From: Bacteroidales bacterium
GTDB lineage: Bacteria; Bacteroidota; Bacteroidia; Bacteroidales; FEN-979
DNA length: 5,646 bases
Assembly (NCBI GenBank): GCA_016926765.1
Contig: JAFGNY010000076.1
Span: forward strand, 1-5,646
Direction: 5' to 3'
The position numbers and the translations under genes are program-made. Under the pieces are notes generated by a model that saw only the letters and a list, made by a program, of their open reading frames with translations, had not been told where the DNA came from and did not search any database. Below, piece after piece: positions 1-5,646 of the stretch. The stretch's first letter is position 1. Each line of letters opens with the position of its first letter.

Positions 1-854
1 ATTTTGTTGAATCGCTGCATAAAATCACCTATCCCAATTTCGAAGTCATTATTGTCGACAACAAATCTCCCAACGATGATCCTGGAATGATCAAAGAACG
101 CTATCCCAACGTCATTCTCTATGAGAGCCATCTGAACTGGGGATTTGCAGGAGGGAATAACCAGGGGATCATGCGTGCCAAAGGAGAGTACCTCCTCCTG
201 CTCAACAACGACACCATCGTTGATCCGTATTTTCTGGAGCCATTGGTGGAAAAGCTGGAAGCAAATCCCCGGATCGGCGCCGTAAGTCCAAAAATCAGAT
301 TTTATTACGATCCGGAAATCATTCAGTACGCGGGCTTTCATCCGATCAACCGCCTTACGGTAAGAAACTCATCGATTGGTTTTCGTGAAAAGGACAAGGG
401 GCAATACGATCAGGACCGGGAGACTGCCTATGCACATGGCGCCGCCATGATGGTTCCTATGAGAGTGATCAAGGAGATCGGACTGATGTCTTACATTTTT
501 TTCCTCTATTACGAAGAGGCAGACTGGAGTTACAGGATTATAAAGGCAGGTTATCAGATCTGGTATGTCCATAACTCATTGGTCTACCATAAAGAGTCGG
601 TTTCGACAGGGAAACTGAGTACTCTCAAAACCTATTATCTGAACCGGAACCGGCTCGTATTCATGCGCCGAAACATTGAGGGAAGAGATTTCTATATCGG
701 AATTGTTTATCAATTCTGTGTTGCCATTCCTAAAAATATTGTTGTATTGCTGATGAAATTCAAACTTGGATACGTTCATGCCTACCTCAGGGCAATCGGC
801 TGGCATCTGAAGAATCTGTTTAACAAGGATATTCACAACAATCCCACTCTTTAG
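1..854 (+). CDS. GT2 family glycosyltransferase, rhamnosyltransferase-like (5' partial)
   Basis: The reading frame is open from base 3 to the TAG at 852-854 (283 visible residues). The ATG at 87 is internal: in-frame codons before it encode FVESLHKITYPNFEVIIVDN, which matches the downstream paralogue from its residue 33. About 32 N-terminal residues, including the first beta strand, are therefore outside the window. GT-A fold marks are the nucleotide-binding VDN (18-20), the NWGFAGGNN segment (45-53), NND in the metal-binding DxD position (68-70), YAHGAAMM (143-150), EEADW with acidic residues placed for the catalytic base (171-175) and the HKES motif (196-199). This is the WbbL/COG1216 type of inverting, non-processive enzyme that moves one sugar from a nucleotide donor to a lipid-linked acceptor at the cytoplasmic membrane face. 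The basic, hydrophobic C-terminus could associate with the membrane. Donor sugar unknown; rhamnose is only the family's best-known example. A close paralogue follows 29 nt downstream. Confidence 0.93.
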   Translation, partial: FVESLHKITYPNFEVIIVDNKSPNDDPGMIKERYPNVILYESHLNWGFAGGNNQGIMRAKGEYLLLLNNDTIVDPYFLEPLVEKLEANPRIGAVSPKIRFYYDPEIIQYAGFHPINRLTVRNSSIGFREKDKGQYDQDRETAYAHGAAMMVPMRVIKEIGLMSYIFFLYYEEADWSYRIIKAGYQIWYVHNSLVYHKESVSTGKLSTLKTYYLNRNRLVFMRRNIEGRDFYIGIVYQFCVAIPKNIVVLLMKFKLGYVHAYLRAIGWHLKNLFNKDIHNNPTL

Positions 855-883
855 GAAGCCTTTAAAGAATCTTCCCATATTAA

Positions 884-1840
884 ATGCAACGAACCATGGA
901 CACCACAATCCATTCTGAAGAGTTCCCGCTCGTCTCTGTCATTACTGTCAACTACAACCATTCTGATGTAACATGCCAGATGCTGGAATCACTTTTTCAG
1001 ATAACCTATCCAACGATTGAGGTCATAGTAATCGACAACGGATCTCCTGATGACAATCCCAGAATCATTAAAGAACAGTTTCCACAGATCACCTACATCG
1101 AGACCGGTAAAAACCTCGGATTCGCAGGAGCTAATAACCTGGGCATCCTGGCATCCAGAGGAAAATATATCCTCCTTCTCAACAACGATACCATTGCCCC
1201 CCCCGGATTCCTCGAACCATTGGTTGCGAAAATGGAATCGGATCCTGTAATTGGGGCTGTCAGCCCGAAGATCAAACTCTTTTACCATAAGGGCATGCTC
1301 CAGTACGCCGGAATTACGGAGATCAATCCCTATACCGGCAGAAGCTATGCCCGGGCACTCTACAAGATGGATGAAGGACAGTTTGAAGAGGATGCCATGA
1401 CCGCTTATGCACATGGGGCAGCCATGATGATTTCACGCGAAGCGCTTGAAAAGGTCGGCCTTATGTGCACAATTTTTTTCCTGTATTATGAAGAATTAGA
1501 TTTAGGATATAGGATCAGAAAAGCCGGCTTTACCATCTGGTACGTTCATAATTCCGAAATACTTCATAAAGAGTCAGTTGCTACGGGAAAACTCAGCCCC
1601 CTAAAAATATATTACCTGAACCGCAGCAGGTTTCTCTACCTGAGGAGAAATGTGCATGGATTCAATGGGATTGTATCGTTCCTGTTTCAGCTCTTCTTTT
1701 CTATTCCTAAAAATTCATTTAAATTCCTCTTCCAGCGCCGGTTTGATTTATTTGCCGCCTATATGAGAGCGGTCGGATGGCAGGTGAGAACTCTTTCAGA
1801 CCCCTCGATCCATACGAACCCTTCGATGAAGAATTTGTAA
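884..1840 (+). CDS. GT2 family glycosyltransferase, rhamnosyltransferase-like (complete tandem paralogue)
   Basis: A 318-residue protein, a usual length for WbbL/COG1216-type glycosyltransferases. Motifs in order: SVITVNYNH first strand (18-26), IDNGSPD with the nucleotide-binding Asp51, NLGFAGANN (77-85), NND in the DxD position (100-102), YAHGAAMMISR (175-185), YYEELDLGYR with candidate catalytic acids (201-210), HKES (228-231) and the basic stretch YLNRSRFLYLRRN (244-256). It should transfer one sugar from a nucleotide donor to a growing lipid-linked glycan at the inner membrane. It aligns nearly without gaps to the preceding protein (30 of the first 56 aligned residues identical by hand count), so the two arose by duplication. 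They differ most around residues 144-170, between the DxD and YAHGAA motifs, where acceptor specificity may lie. The start could be 884 or the ATG at 896, four codons on; neither has a clear Shine-Dalgarno, and both lie upstream of the conserved domain. The 29-nt gap upstream suggests co-transcription with gene 1. Confidence 0.95.
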   Translation: MQRTMDTTIHSEEFPLVSVITVNYNHSDVTCQMLESLFQITYPTIEVIVIDNGSPDDNPRIIKEQFPQITYIETGKNLGFAGANNLGILASRGKYILLLNNDTIAPPGFLEPLVAKMESDPVIGAVSPKIKLFYHKGMLQYAGITEINPYTGRSYARALYKMDEGQFEEDAMTAYAHGAAMMISREALEKVGLMCTIFFLYYEELDLGYRIRKAGFTIWYVHNSEILHKESVATGKLSPLKIYYLNRSRFLYLRRNVHGFNGIVSFLFQLFFSIPKNSFKFLFQRRFDLFAAYMRAVGWQVRTLSDPSIHTNPSMKNL

Positions 1841-1862
1841 GTGGAAACCTAACAAACTTGAT

Positions 1863-1870
1863 TATATTTG
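1863..1870 (+). promoter_or_regulatory. Candidate Bacteroidota -7 promoter element
   Basis: TATATTTG exactly matches the Bacteroidota -7 consensus TAnnTTTG and sits in the largest intergenic gap of the window (1841-1908), 38 nt before the ATG at 1909. Transcription would begin near 1875-1878, giving a leader of about 30 nt. The weak point is the -33 element: the nearest TTTG (1834-1837) is 25 nt upstream, longer than the usual 19-21 or so, and it overlaps the end of the preceding gene. If real, it would allow the genes from 1909 onward to be expressed separately from the two upstream glycosyltransferases. A chance match in AT-rich DNA remains possible. Confidence 0.4.
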
Positions 1871-1908
1871 CATAGAGCAACCATTTTCATCTAACGATTC
1901 AGATTATT

Positions 1909-3117
1909 ATGATTGAGACCATCCTTTATGACGTGTGGATTGCATTTCAACTTCTTATCATGGCATACCTGGCCTTCGGCACCATGTATATTTTTGTCTT
2001 TGCCGTTGCTTCTGTTTTCCCCTATTTGCCAAAACCATTACCCATCCTCAGGCAAAACAGGATTGCTGTAATGGTGCCTGGGTATAAAGAAGACGCCGTA
2101 ATCCTTGAGACTGCAGAACAAGCATTAAACCAGGATTATCCGAAAACGTTGTTCGATGTGATCATCATTGCAGACTCCTTTTCAAAGGAAACCCTTGCAA
2201 AACTTGCTGCCTTACCTGTTATCCTGATTGAAGTATCATTTGATACAAGTACCAAAGCAAAAGCGCTTAATAAAGCGATGGCATTACTGCCAGAAGATAA
2301 CTATGACATTGCTCTTGTGCTGGATGCCGACAATATTATGGCACCTGATTTTCTTACCCGTATCAACCAGTCATTCAACAACGGTTATATTGCAGTCCAG
2401 GGCCATCGGGTTGCCAAGAACAAAGATACTGCCTTTGCGATTCTTGACTCTATCAGCGAGGAGATCTCCAACAGCATCTTCCGTAAAGGGCATAGAAGGC
2501 TTGGCATCTCATCAGGGTTAGCTGGTTCGGGGATGGCATTCCAGTACGTTTTCTTTAAGAACATGATGTCGGGGGTGCACGCAATTGGCGGATTTGATAA
2601 AGAGATTGAACTAATCATGACAAAAGCAAGAGTAAAAATTGAATACCTTGACAAATGTTATATCCATGATGAAAAGGTTCAGGAGAAGGATGTGTTTGTC
2701 AAACAGAGGAGACGATGGTTGTCAGCGCAGATTTATTACGCCTCTTTCTTCCCAAAAGCATTGTTCCATTTTATCCGGTACCAGAACTTCGACTACTTTG
2801 ATAAAGCAGCTCAGATGCTTCTCCCACCAAGGATTCTCCTGATCGGATTCCTCCCGATTTTTTCGGCCTTGTCTCTCATCCTGGATCCTCTCTGGATGAT
2901 ATGGTTATGGCTAATCCTGACAGCAATTATGGTGGTGGGAATTTTTTTGGCCATTCCGCAAAAATCGTACAATAGAAGTCTGATGGTGGCATTGGCAGCA
3001 GTTCCGAAAGGATTCGTATATATGTTTATCTCTCTGATCAGCTCAAGGGGTGCAAACAAACGGTTTATTCACACAGTACACAAAGCCTCCATATCAGAAA
3101 CTCAAAACACTAAATAA
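1909..3117 (+). CDS. Membrane-anchored GT2 glycosyltransferase with QxxRW motif (polysaccharide synthase-like)
   Basis: A 402-residue protein with an N-terminal hydrophobic segment (about 12-36), a cytoplasmic GT-A domain (about 50-280) and C-terminal hydrophobic segments near 308-325, 328-349 and 358-378. This is the layout of COG1215-type synthases such as the hyaluronan and cellulose synthase relatives. Catalytic marks are VPGYKE (56-61), Asp89 in IIADS for nucleotide binding, DADN (139-142) as the DxD motif, FDKEIEL (229-235) at the acceptor/base site and QRRRW (266-270). QxxRW is typical of processive or lipid-acceptor GT2 enzymes, so it may polymerise a sugar or extend a membrane-bound acceptor. 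With only about three C-terminal segments, a secretion channel as in cellulose synthase is not certain. The base site reads F-D-K-E rather than the common T-E-D. The ATG at 1909 has no clear Shine-Dalgarno but places the transmembrane segment properly. The next gene starts 11 nt after the stop. Substrate unknown. Confidence 0.92.
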   Translation: MIETILYDVWIAFQLLIMAYLAFGTMYIFVFAVASVFPYLPKPLPILRQNRIAVMVPGYKEDAVILETAEQALNQDYPKTLFDVIIIADSFSKETLAKLAALPVILIEVSFDTSTKAKALNKAMALLPEDNYDIALVLDADNIMAPDFLTRINQSFNNGYIAVQGHRVAKNKDTAFAILDSISEEISNSIFRKGHRRLGISSGLAGSGMAFQYVFFKNMMSGVHAIGGFDKEIELIMTKARVKIEYLDKCYIHDEKVQEKDVFVKQRRRWLSAQIYYASFFPKALFHFIRYQNFDYFDKAAQMLLPPRILLIGFLPIFSALSLILDPLWMIWLWLILTAIMVVGIFLAIPQKSYNRSLMVALAAVPKGFVYMFISLISSRGANKRFIHTVHKASISETQNTK

Positions 3118-3118
3118 C

Positions 3119-3123
3119 AAGGA
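3119..3123 (+). promoter_or_regulatory. Shine-Dalgarno-like ribosome binding site
   Basis: AAGGA lies 5 nt before the ATG at 3129 and just after the TAA at 3115-3117. It is the clearest Shine-Dalgarno in the window; the other starts have weak or no match. It supports 3129 as the start of the GT4 gene. Confidence 0.55.
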
Positions 3124-3128
3124 ATTAT

Positions 3129-4274
3129 ATGAAGATTGGCATTGAAGGACAGCGGCTTTTCAGAGCGACTAAACATGGGATGGATTTTGTCGCACTTGAA
3201 CTCATCAGGAACATTCAACTCCTGGATCAGGAGAATGAATACGTTGTTTTTGTAAAACCAGGTGAAGACAAGTGCCTCGAATCAACAACCAACGTTAAAA
3301 TTATTGAGCTTGAGGGAGGACCTTTCCCTTTATGGGAACAGATTGCCCTTCCAAAGGCCGTGAAAGCCTATGGATGCGACCTCATTCACTGTACCAGCAA
3401 TACCGCTCCAAATTTCGGTTCCACTCCCCTCATCCTGACACTCCATGATATCTTTTTCCTGGAAACATTTAGTCTCTTCACAAAAAGCTATTCCCTCTAC
3501 CAGCGGTTCGGAAATACTTACAGGCGATATATTGTTCCTGATCTGGTAAAAAAAGCCAAACGGATCATTACGGTATCCAAATCAGAAAAATCAAGAATCG
3601 TTGATTTTTTTCATATGGATGAGAAGAAGGTGAAAGTTATTTATAACGGTGTTAGTGAGAAATTCCGCATTCCGGTATCTGAAGAGGAAAAAATCAGAGT
3701 AAAACGCGAATACAGCCTGCCTGATAATTACCTTTTACATCTGGGGAACACCGACCCGAAGAAAAACACTGAAAGAGTGCTCACTGCCTATATACAGTAC
3801 CTTGATATTTGTAAACATAAAATTCCTCTGGTTCTGGTGGACTACCCTGAATTGCTGACCCATAAACTATTGCATCACCTGGGGAGAATGGATGTGAAGG
3901 ATTACATCCATCGGCTTGATTATGTGGTGAATAAAGACCTCCCTGCTATGTACACGATGGCAGAATTATTCCTCTACCCCTCTCTCCGGGAAAGTTTCGG
4001 CATCCCTTTATTGGAGGCGATGTGTTGCGGAACAGCGGTGATCTCATCCGATGTGTTTGCGATGCCGGAAGTCGCCGAAGATGCTGCTTACCTGATTGAT
4101 CCATCCAAACCTGAATCCATTTCCTCTGCCATGAGGGATTTGATTGCTCATCCTGAGATGCGTCAATCCTATATTGAAAAAGGAAAGCTGCAATCCACCA
4201 AGTATTCCTGGAAGAAGATGGCGACCCAGGTGATGGAATTATACAAGGAAGTAATAGCCGAAGTTAAAACCTAA
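3129..4274 (+). CDS. GT4 family glycosyltransferase (MtfB/mannosyltransferase-like), GT-B fold
   Basis: A 381-residue retaining-type glycosyltransferase with two Rossmann domains, of normal length for GT4. The N-terminal acceptor domain begins MKIGIEGQRL and has PLWEQIALP (67-75), DLIHCTSNTAP (84-94) and TLHDIFFLE (104-112), a pattern seen in the MtfB-like branch of GT4. The linker region has RIITVSKSEKSRI (145-157) and VIYNGV (170-175). The C-terminal donor domain has LGNTDPKKN (205-213), where Lys211/Lys212 fit the phosphate-contacting basic residues, then ESFGIPLLE (288-296), the E-x7-E motif with Glu288 and Glu296 that contacts the donor sugar. It probably acts as a soluble or peripheral enzyme in the cytoplasm, adding one sugar to a lipid-linked repeat unit. 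Mannose is a common donor in the branch but is not shown here. The usual V-x-G-G/P glycine loop of the donor domain is replaced by LVLVDYPE (234-241). It is packed between its neighbours with gaps of 11 and 5 nt, so it is surely co-transcribed with them. Confidence 0.94.
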   Translation: MKIGIEGQRLFRATKHGMDFVALELIRNIQLLDQENEYVVFVKPGEDKCLESTTNVKIIELEGGPFPLWEQIALPKAVKAYGCDLIHCTSNTAPNFGSTPLILTLHDIFFLETFSLFTKSYSLYQRFGNTYRRYIVPDLVKKAKRIITVSKSEKSRIVDFFHMDEKKVKVIYNGVSEKFRIPVSEEEKIRVKREYSLPDNYLLHLGNTDPKKNTERVLTAYIQYLDICKHKIPLVLVDYPELLTHKLLHHLGRMDVKDYIHRLDYVVNKDLPAMYTMAELFLYPSLRESFGIPLLEAMCCGTAVISSDVFAMPEVAEDAAYLIDPSKPESISSAMRDLIAHPEMRQSYIEKGKLQSTKYSWKKMATQVMELYKEVIAEVKT

Positions 4275-4279
4275 GATCT

Positions 4280-5488
4280 ATGTTGATCAGGAATCAGGAT
4301 ATCATTGTTACCGGACTTCAACCCTGGGATATTGATATCGGAAGCAACTGCAAGAACATTGCCCTTGAGTTTGCGAAAAACAACAGAGTGCTCTATGTCA
4401 ATGCAGCTCTTGACAGGATGACCCTTCTCTGTAAGAAAAATGATCCTAAAGTCCAGAGACGAAAACGGATTCTTCATAGCGCTGAACCCGACCTGCTTGA
4501 GATTGGACCTCATCTTTGGAACCTCTACCCTAAAACCATTCTCGAATCGATAAACCAGATAGGATCGGACAACCTCTTCGACTGGCTTAATAAAATCAAC
4601 AATCGGCGAATGGCCAGGCAGATCCTTTCGGCTGTTAAACGTCTTGACTTCAAAGACTATATCATTTTCTGCGATAGTGACATGTTCAGAAGCTTCTACC
4701 TGAAAGAACTACTGAACCCCAAAGCGTTCATCTACTATACCCGCGATAATTTAGTTGCTGTGGATTACTGGAAAAAACAGGGTATTCGTGTGGAAGCAGC
4801 CATGATGAAGAAAGCCGATGTGGTGGTAGCCAACTCTACTTACCTTGCCAAACTGGCAGAAGCTTTTAATCCGCATTCCAGTTATGTTGGCCAGGGATGT
4901 GATGTTTCACTGTTCGACCAGAAACTGATTGAAAGAATCCCTCAGGATATGCTCCCCATCAAGGAGGAAGGAAAACCCATCATTGGGTATATCGGAGCAT
5001 TAAAAGCCCTGCGTTTGGATATCAATGTCCTTCTTTGTATCGCCAAAGAACGTCCAAACTGGAACATAGTATTGGTTGGCCCGGAAGATGAACCATTTAA
5101 AACCAGTGATCTCCATCAGTTCGATAATGTCCATTTCCTCGGAAATAAAACTGAACCTGAACTGCCTCTCTACCTCTCCACGTTTGATGTTGCCATCAAT
5201 CCCCAAATTGTAAATGAAGTCACAGTTGGCAACTATCCCCGCAAAATTGATGAATACCTTGCTATGGGAAAACCCGTTGTGGCAACAAAGACCGAAGCCA
5301 TGTCAGTCTTCGCTGAATACGTCTCCCTGGCTTCAACGAAGGAAGATTATTTAACAATGATTCAAAAAGAGCTCGACACCAATTCATCCGAAAAAATTAC
5401 CGAAAGAGAGTTGTTTGCCAGAACTCACACATGGGAGAATAATGTACAGGAGATCAGTAATTCACTTGTAAAAGTTATTGCAATCTAA
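4280..5488 (+). CDS. GT-B family 1/4 glycosyltransferase, TuaH-like
   Basis: A 402-residue GT-B protein. The N-terminal half has IIVTGLQPWDIDIGSN (8-23), the VLYVN strand (37-41) followed by ALDR (43-46), FCDSDMF (130-136), YYTRDNL (152-158) and VVANSTYLA (182-190). The linker GQGCDVSLF (204-212) is the equivalent of the NGVD segment before the donor domain. The C-terminal half has IGYIGAL (235-241), IVLVGPED (263-270), VHFLGNK (284-290) and PRKIDEYLAMGKPVVAT (320-336). The last corresponds to the P-x-K-x-x-E-Y-L-A-x-G-K-P-V-V motif of this family, with Glu325 as the donor-contacting acid. HTWENN near 383-388 matches the usual HTW end of such enzymes. It resembles TuaH-like family 1 glycosyltransferases, which build teichuronic acid in Bacillus; here a role in the local polysaccharide is more likely. 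There is no membrane segment. The start follows the previous stop by 5 nt with no good Shine-Dalgarno, so translational coupling is plausible. Sugar specificity is unknown. Confidence 0.9.
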   Translation: MLIRNQDIIVTGLQPWDIDIGSNCKNIALEFAKNNRVLYVNAALDRMTLLCKKNDPKVQRRKRILHSAEPDLLEIGPHLWNLYPKTILESINQIGSDNLFDWLNKINNRRMARQILSAVKRLDFKDYIIFCDSDMFRSFYLKELLNPKAFIYYTRDNLVAVDYWKKQGIRVEAAMMKKADVVVANSTYLAKLAEAFNPHSSYVGQGCDVSLFDQKLIERIPQDMLPIKEEGKPIIGYIGALKALRLDINVLLCIAKERPNWNIVLVGPEDEPFKTSDLHQFDNVHFLGNKTEPELPLYLSTFDVAINPQIVNEVTVGNYPRKIDEYLAMGKPVVATKTEAMSVFAEYVSLASTKEDYLTMIQKELDTNSSEKITERELFARTHTWENNVQEISNSLVKVIAI

Positions 5489-5528
5489 TGGAAATGGATG
5501 TTCAATCCACTGCACCAAACCAATAGGT

Positions 5529-5646
5529 ATGAAAATACAGTTTATCGGAAACTTCACGAATTTAGAAGAAACTGAATTTTACCCTTTGTTATCAGATTTT
5601 TCGCTGACGAAAGTTGGGAACATTCTGGTCAGTGTCTCCTCCCGAC
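5529..5646 (+). CDS. Unidentified protein, 3' partial
   Basis: An ATG at 5529 opens a frame with no stop to the window edge, giving 39 full codons: MKIQFIGNFTN and onward to a visible end at SVSSR. A short hydrophobic first strand ending in Gly-Asn is compatible with the first beta strand of another GT-B or Rossmann protein, but too little is visible to name a family. No in-frame start exists upstream in the 40-nt gap, so 5529 is the likely start, with a weak TAGG 2 nt before it. Strand and spacing make it the next gene of the same operon. The frame is supported by position and an uninterrupted reading only. Confidence 0.6.
   Translation, partial: MKIQFIGNFTNLEETEFYPLLSDFSLTKVGNILVSVSSR

Noticed and set aside
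87..89. ATG at 87 as the start of the first glycosyltransferase.
   Set aside because: The frame stays open to base 3 and the codons before 87 encode conserved GT2 sequence (ITYPNFEVIIVDN) that matches the paralogue, so the gene begins before the window.
854..875. Inverted repeat GGAAG...CTTCC with an inner CTTTAAAG palindrome between the two paralogous genes, as a possible terminator.
   Set aside because: The stem is only 5 bp with a 12-nt loop and no T tract follows; the next gene starts at 884. It is too weak to call.
1050..1250. Overlapping + strand frame of 66 codons inside the second glycosyltransferase.
   Set aside because: It is out of frame within the conserved GT2 domain, with low-complexity content and no family resemblance.
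989..1414. Antisense open frame of 141 codons opposite the second glycosyltransferase, and a shorter one at 576-908.
   Set aside because: Both lie opposite strongly conserved coding sequence, show no recognisable motif and have no independent start signals. They are shadows of the + strand genes.
1..5646. RNA genes, CRISPR arrays, insertion sequences, attachment sites or an unknown defence or mobile system.
   Set aside because: Nearly every base falls in intact glycosyltransferase genes; no repeat arrays, tRNA-like folds, terminal inverted repeats or transposase motifs were seen.

Overview
The window looks like the interior of a surface-polysaccharide biosynthesis cluster (O-antigen, capsule or exopolysaccharide) from a member of the Bacteroidota. 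Three things suggest that phylum: moderately AT-rich DNA, mostly weak or absent Shine-Dalgarno sequences before ATG starts, and a TAnnTTTG-type -7 promoter element in the one larger intergenic gap. The protein families also fit. The phylum is an inference; no marker gene is present.

All genes are on the + strand and tightly packed. In order they are: (1) a GT2 rhamnosyltransferase-like (WbbL/COG1216-type) glycosyltransferase, cut off at its 5' end by the window edge; (2) a complete tandem paralogue of it; (3) after a 68-nt gap with a candidate promoter, a membrane-anchored GT2 enzyme with a QxxRW motif; (4) 11 nt later, a GT-B fold GT4 (MtfB-like) glycosyltransferase; (5) 5 nt later, a second GT-B enzyme resembling TuaH-like family 1 glycosyltransferases; (6) after 40 nt, the start of an unidentified gene that runs off the 3' edge.

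Together these are five consecutive glycosyltransferases. The simplest reading is sequential assembly of a polysaccharide repeat unit at the cytoplasmic face of the inner membrane. The two paralogues and the two GT-B enzymes would each add one sugar, and the integral membrane GT2 would add a sugar to a lipid-linked acceptor or polymerise. Donor and acceptor sugars cannot be read from the sequence. No flippase, polymerase, sugar-nucleotide enzyme, initiating transferase or regulator lies in the window.

I found no RNA genes, mobile elements, CRISPR arrays, attachment sites or convincing terminators. No stretch over 300 bases lacks a gene. I see no evidence of a radically new system. The points worth a second look are the diverged tandem pair, the 7-T tract shared at the same codons in both, the internal promoter, and unusual motif variants in the third and fourth enzymes.
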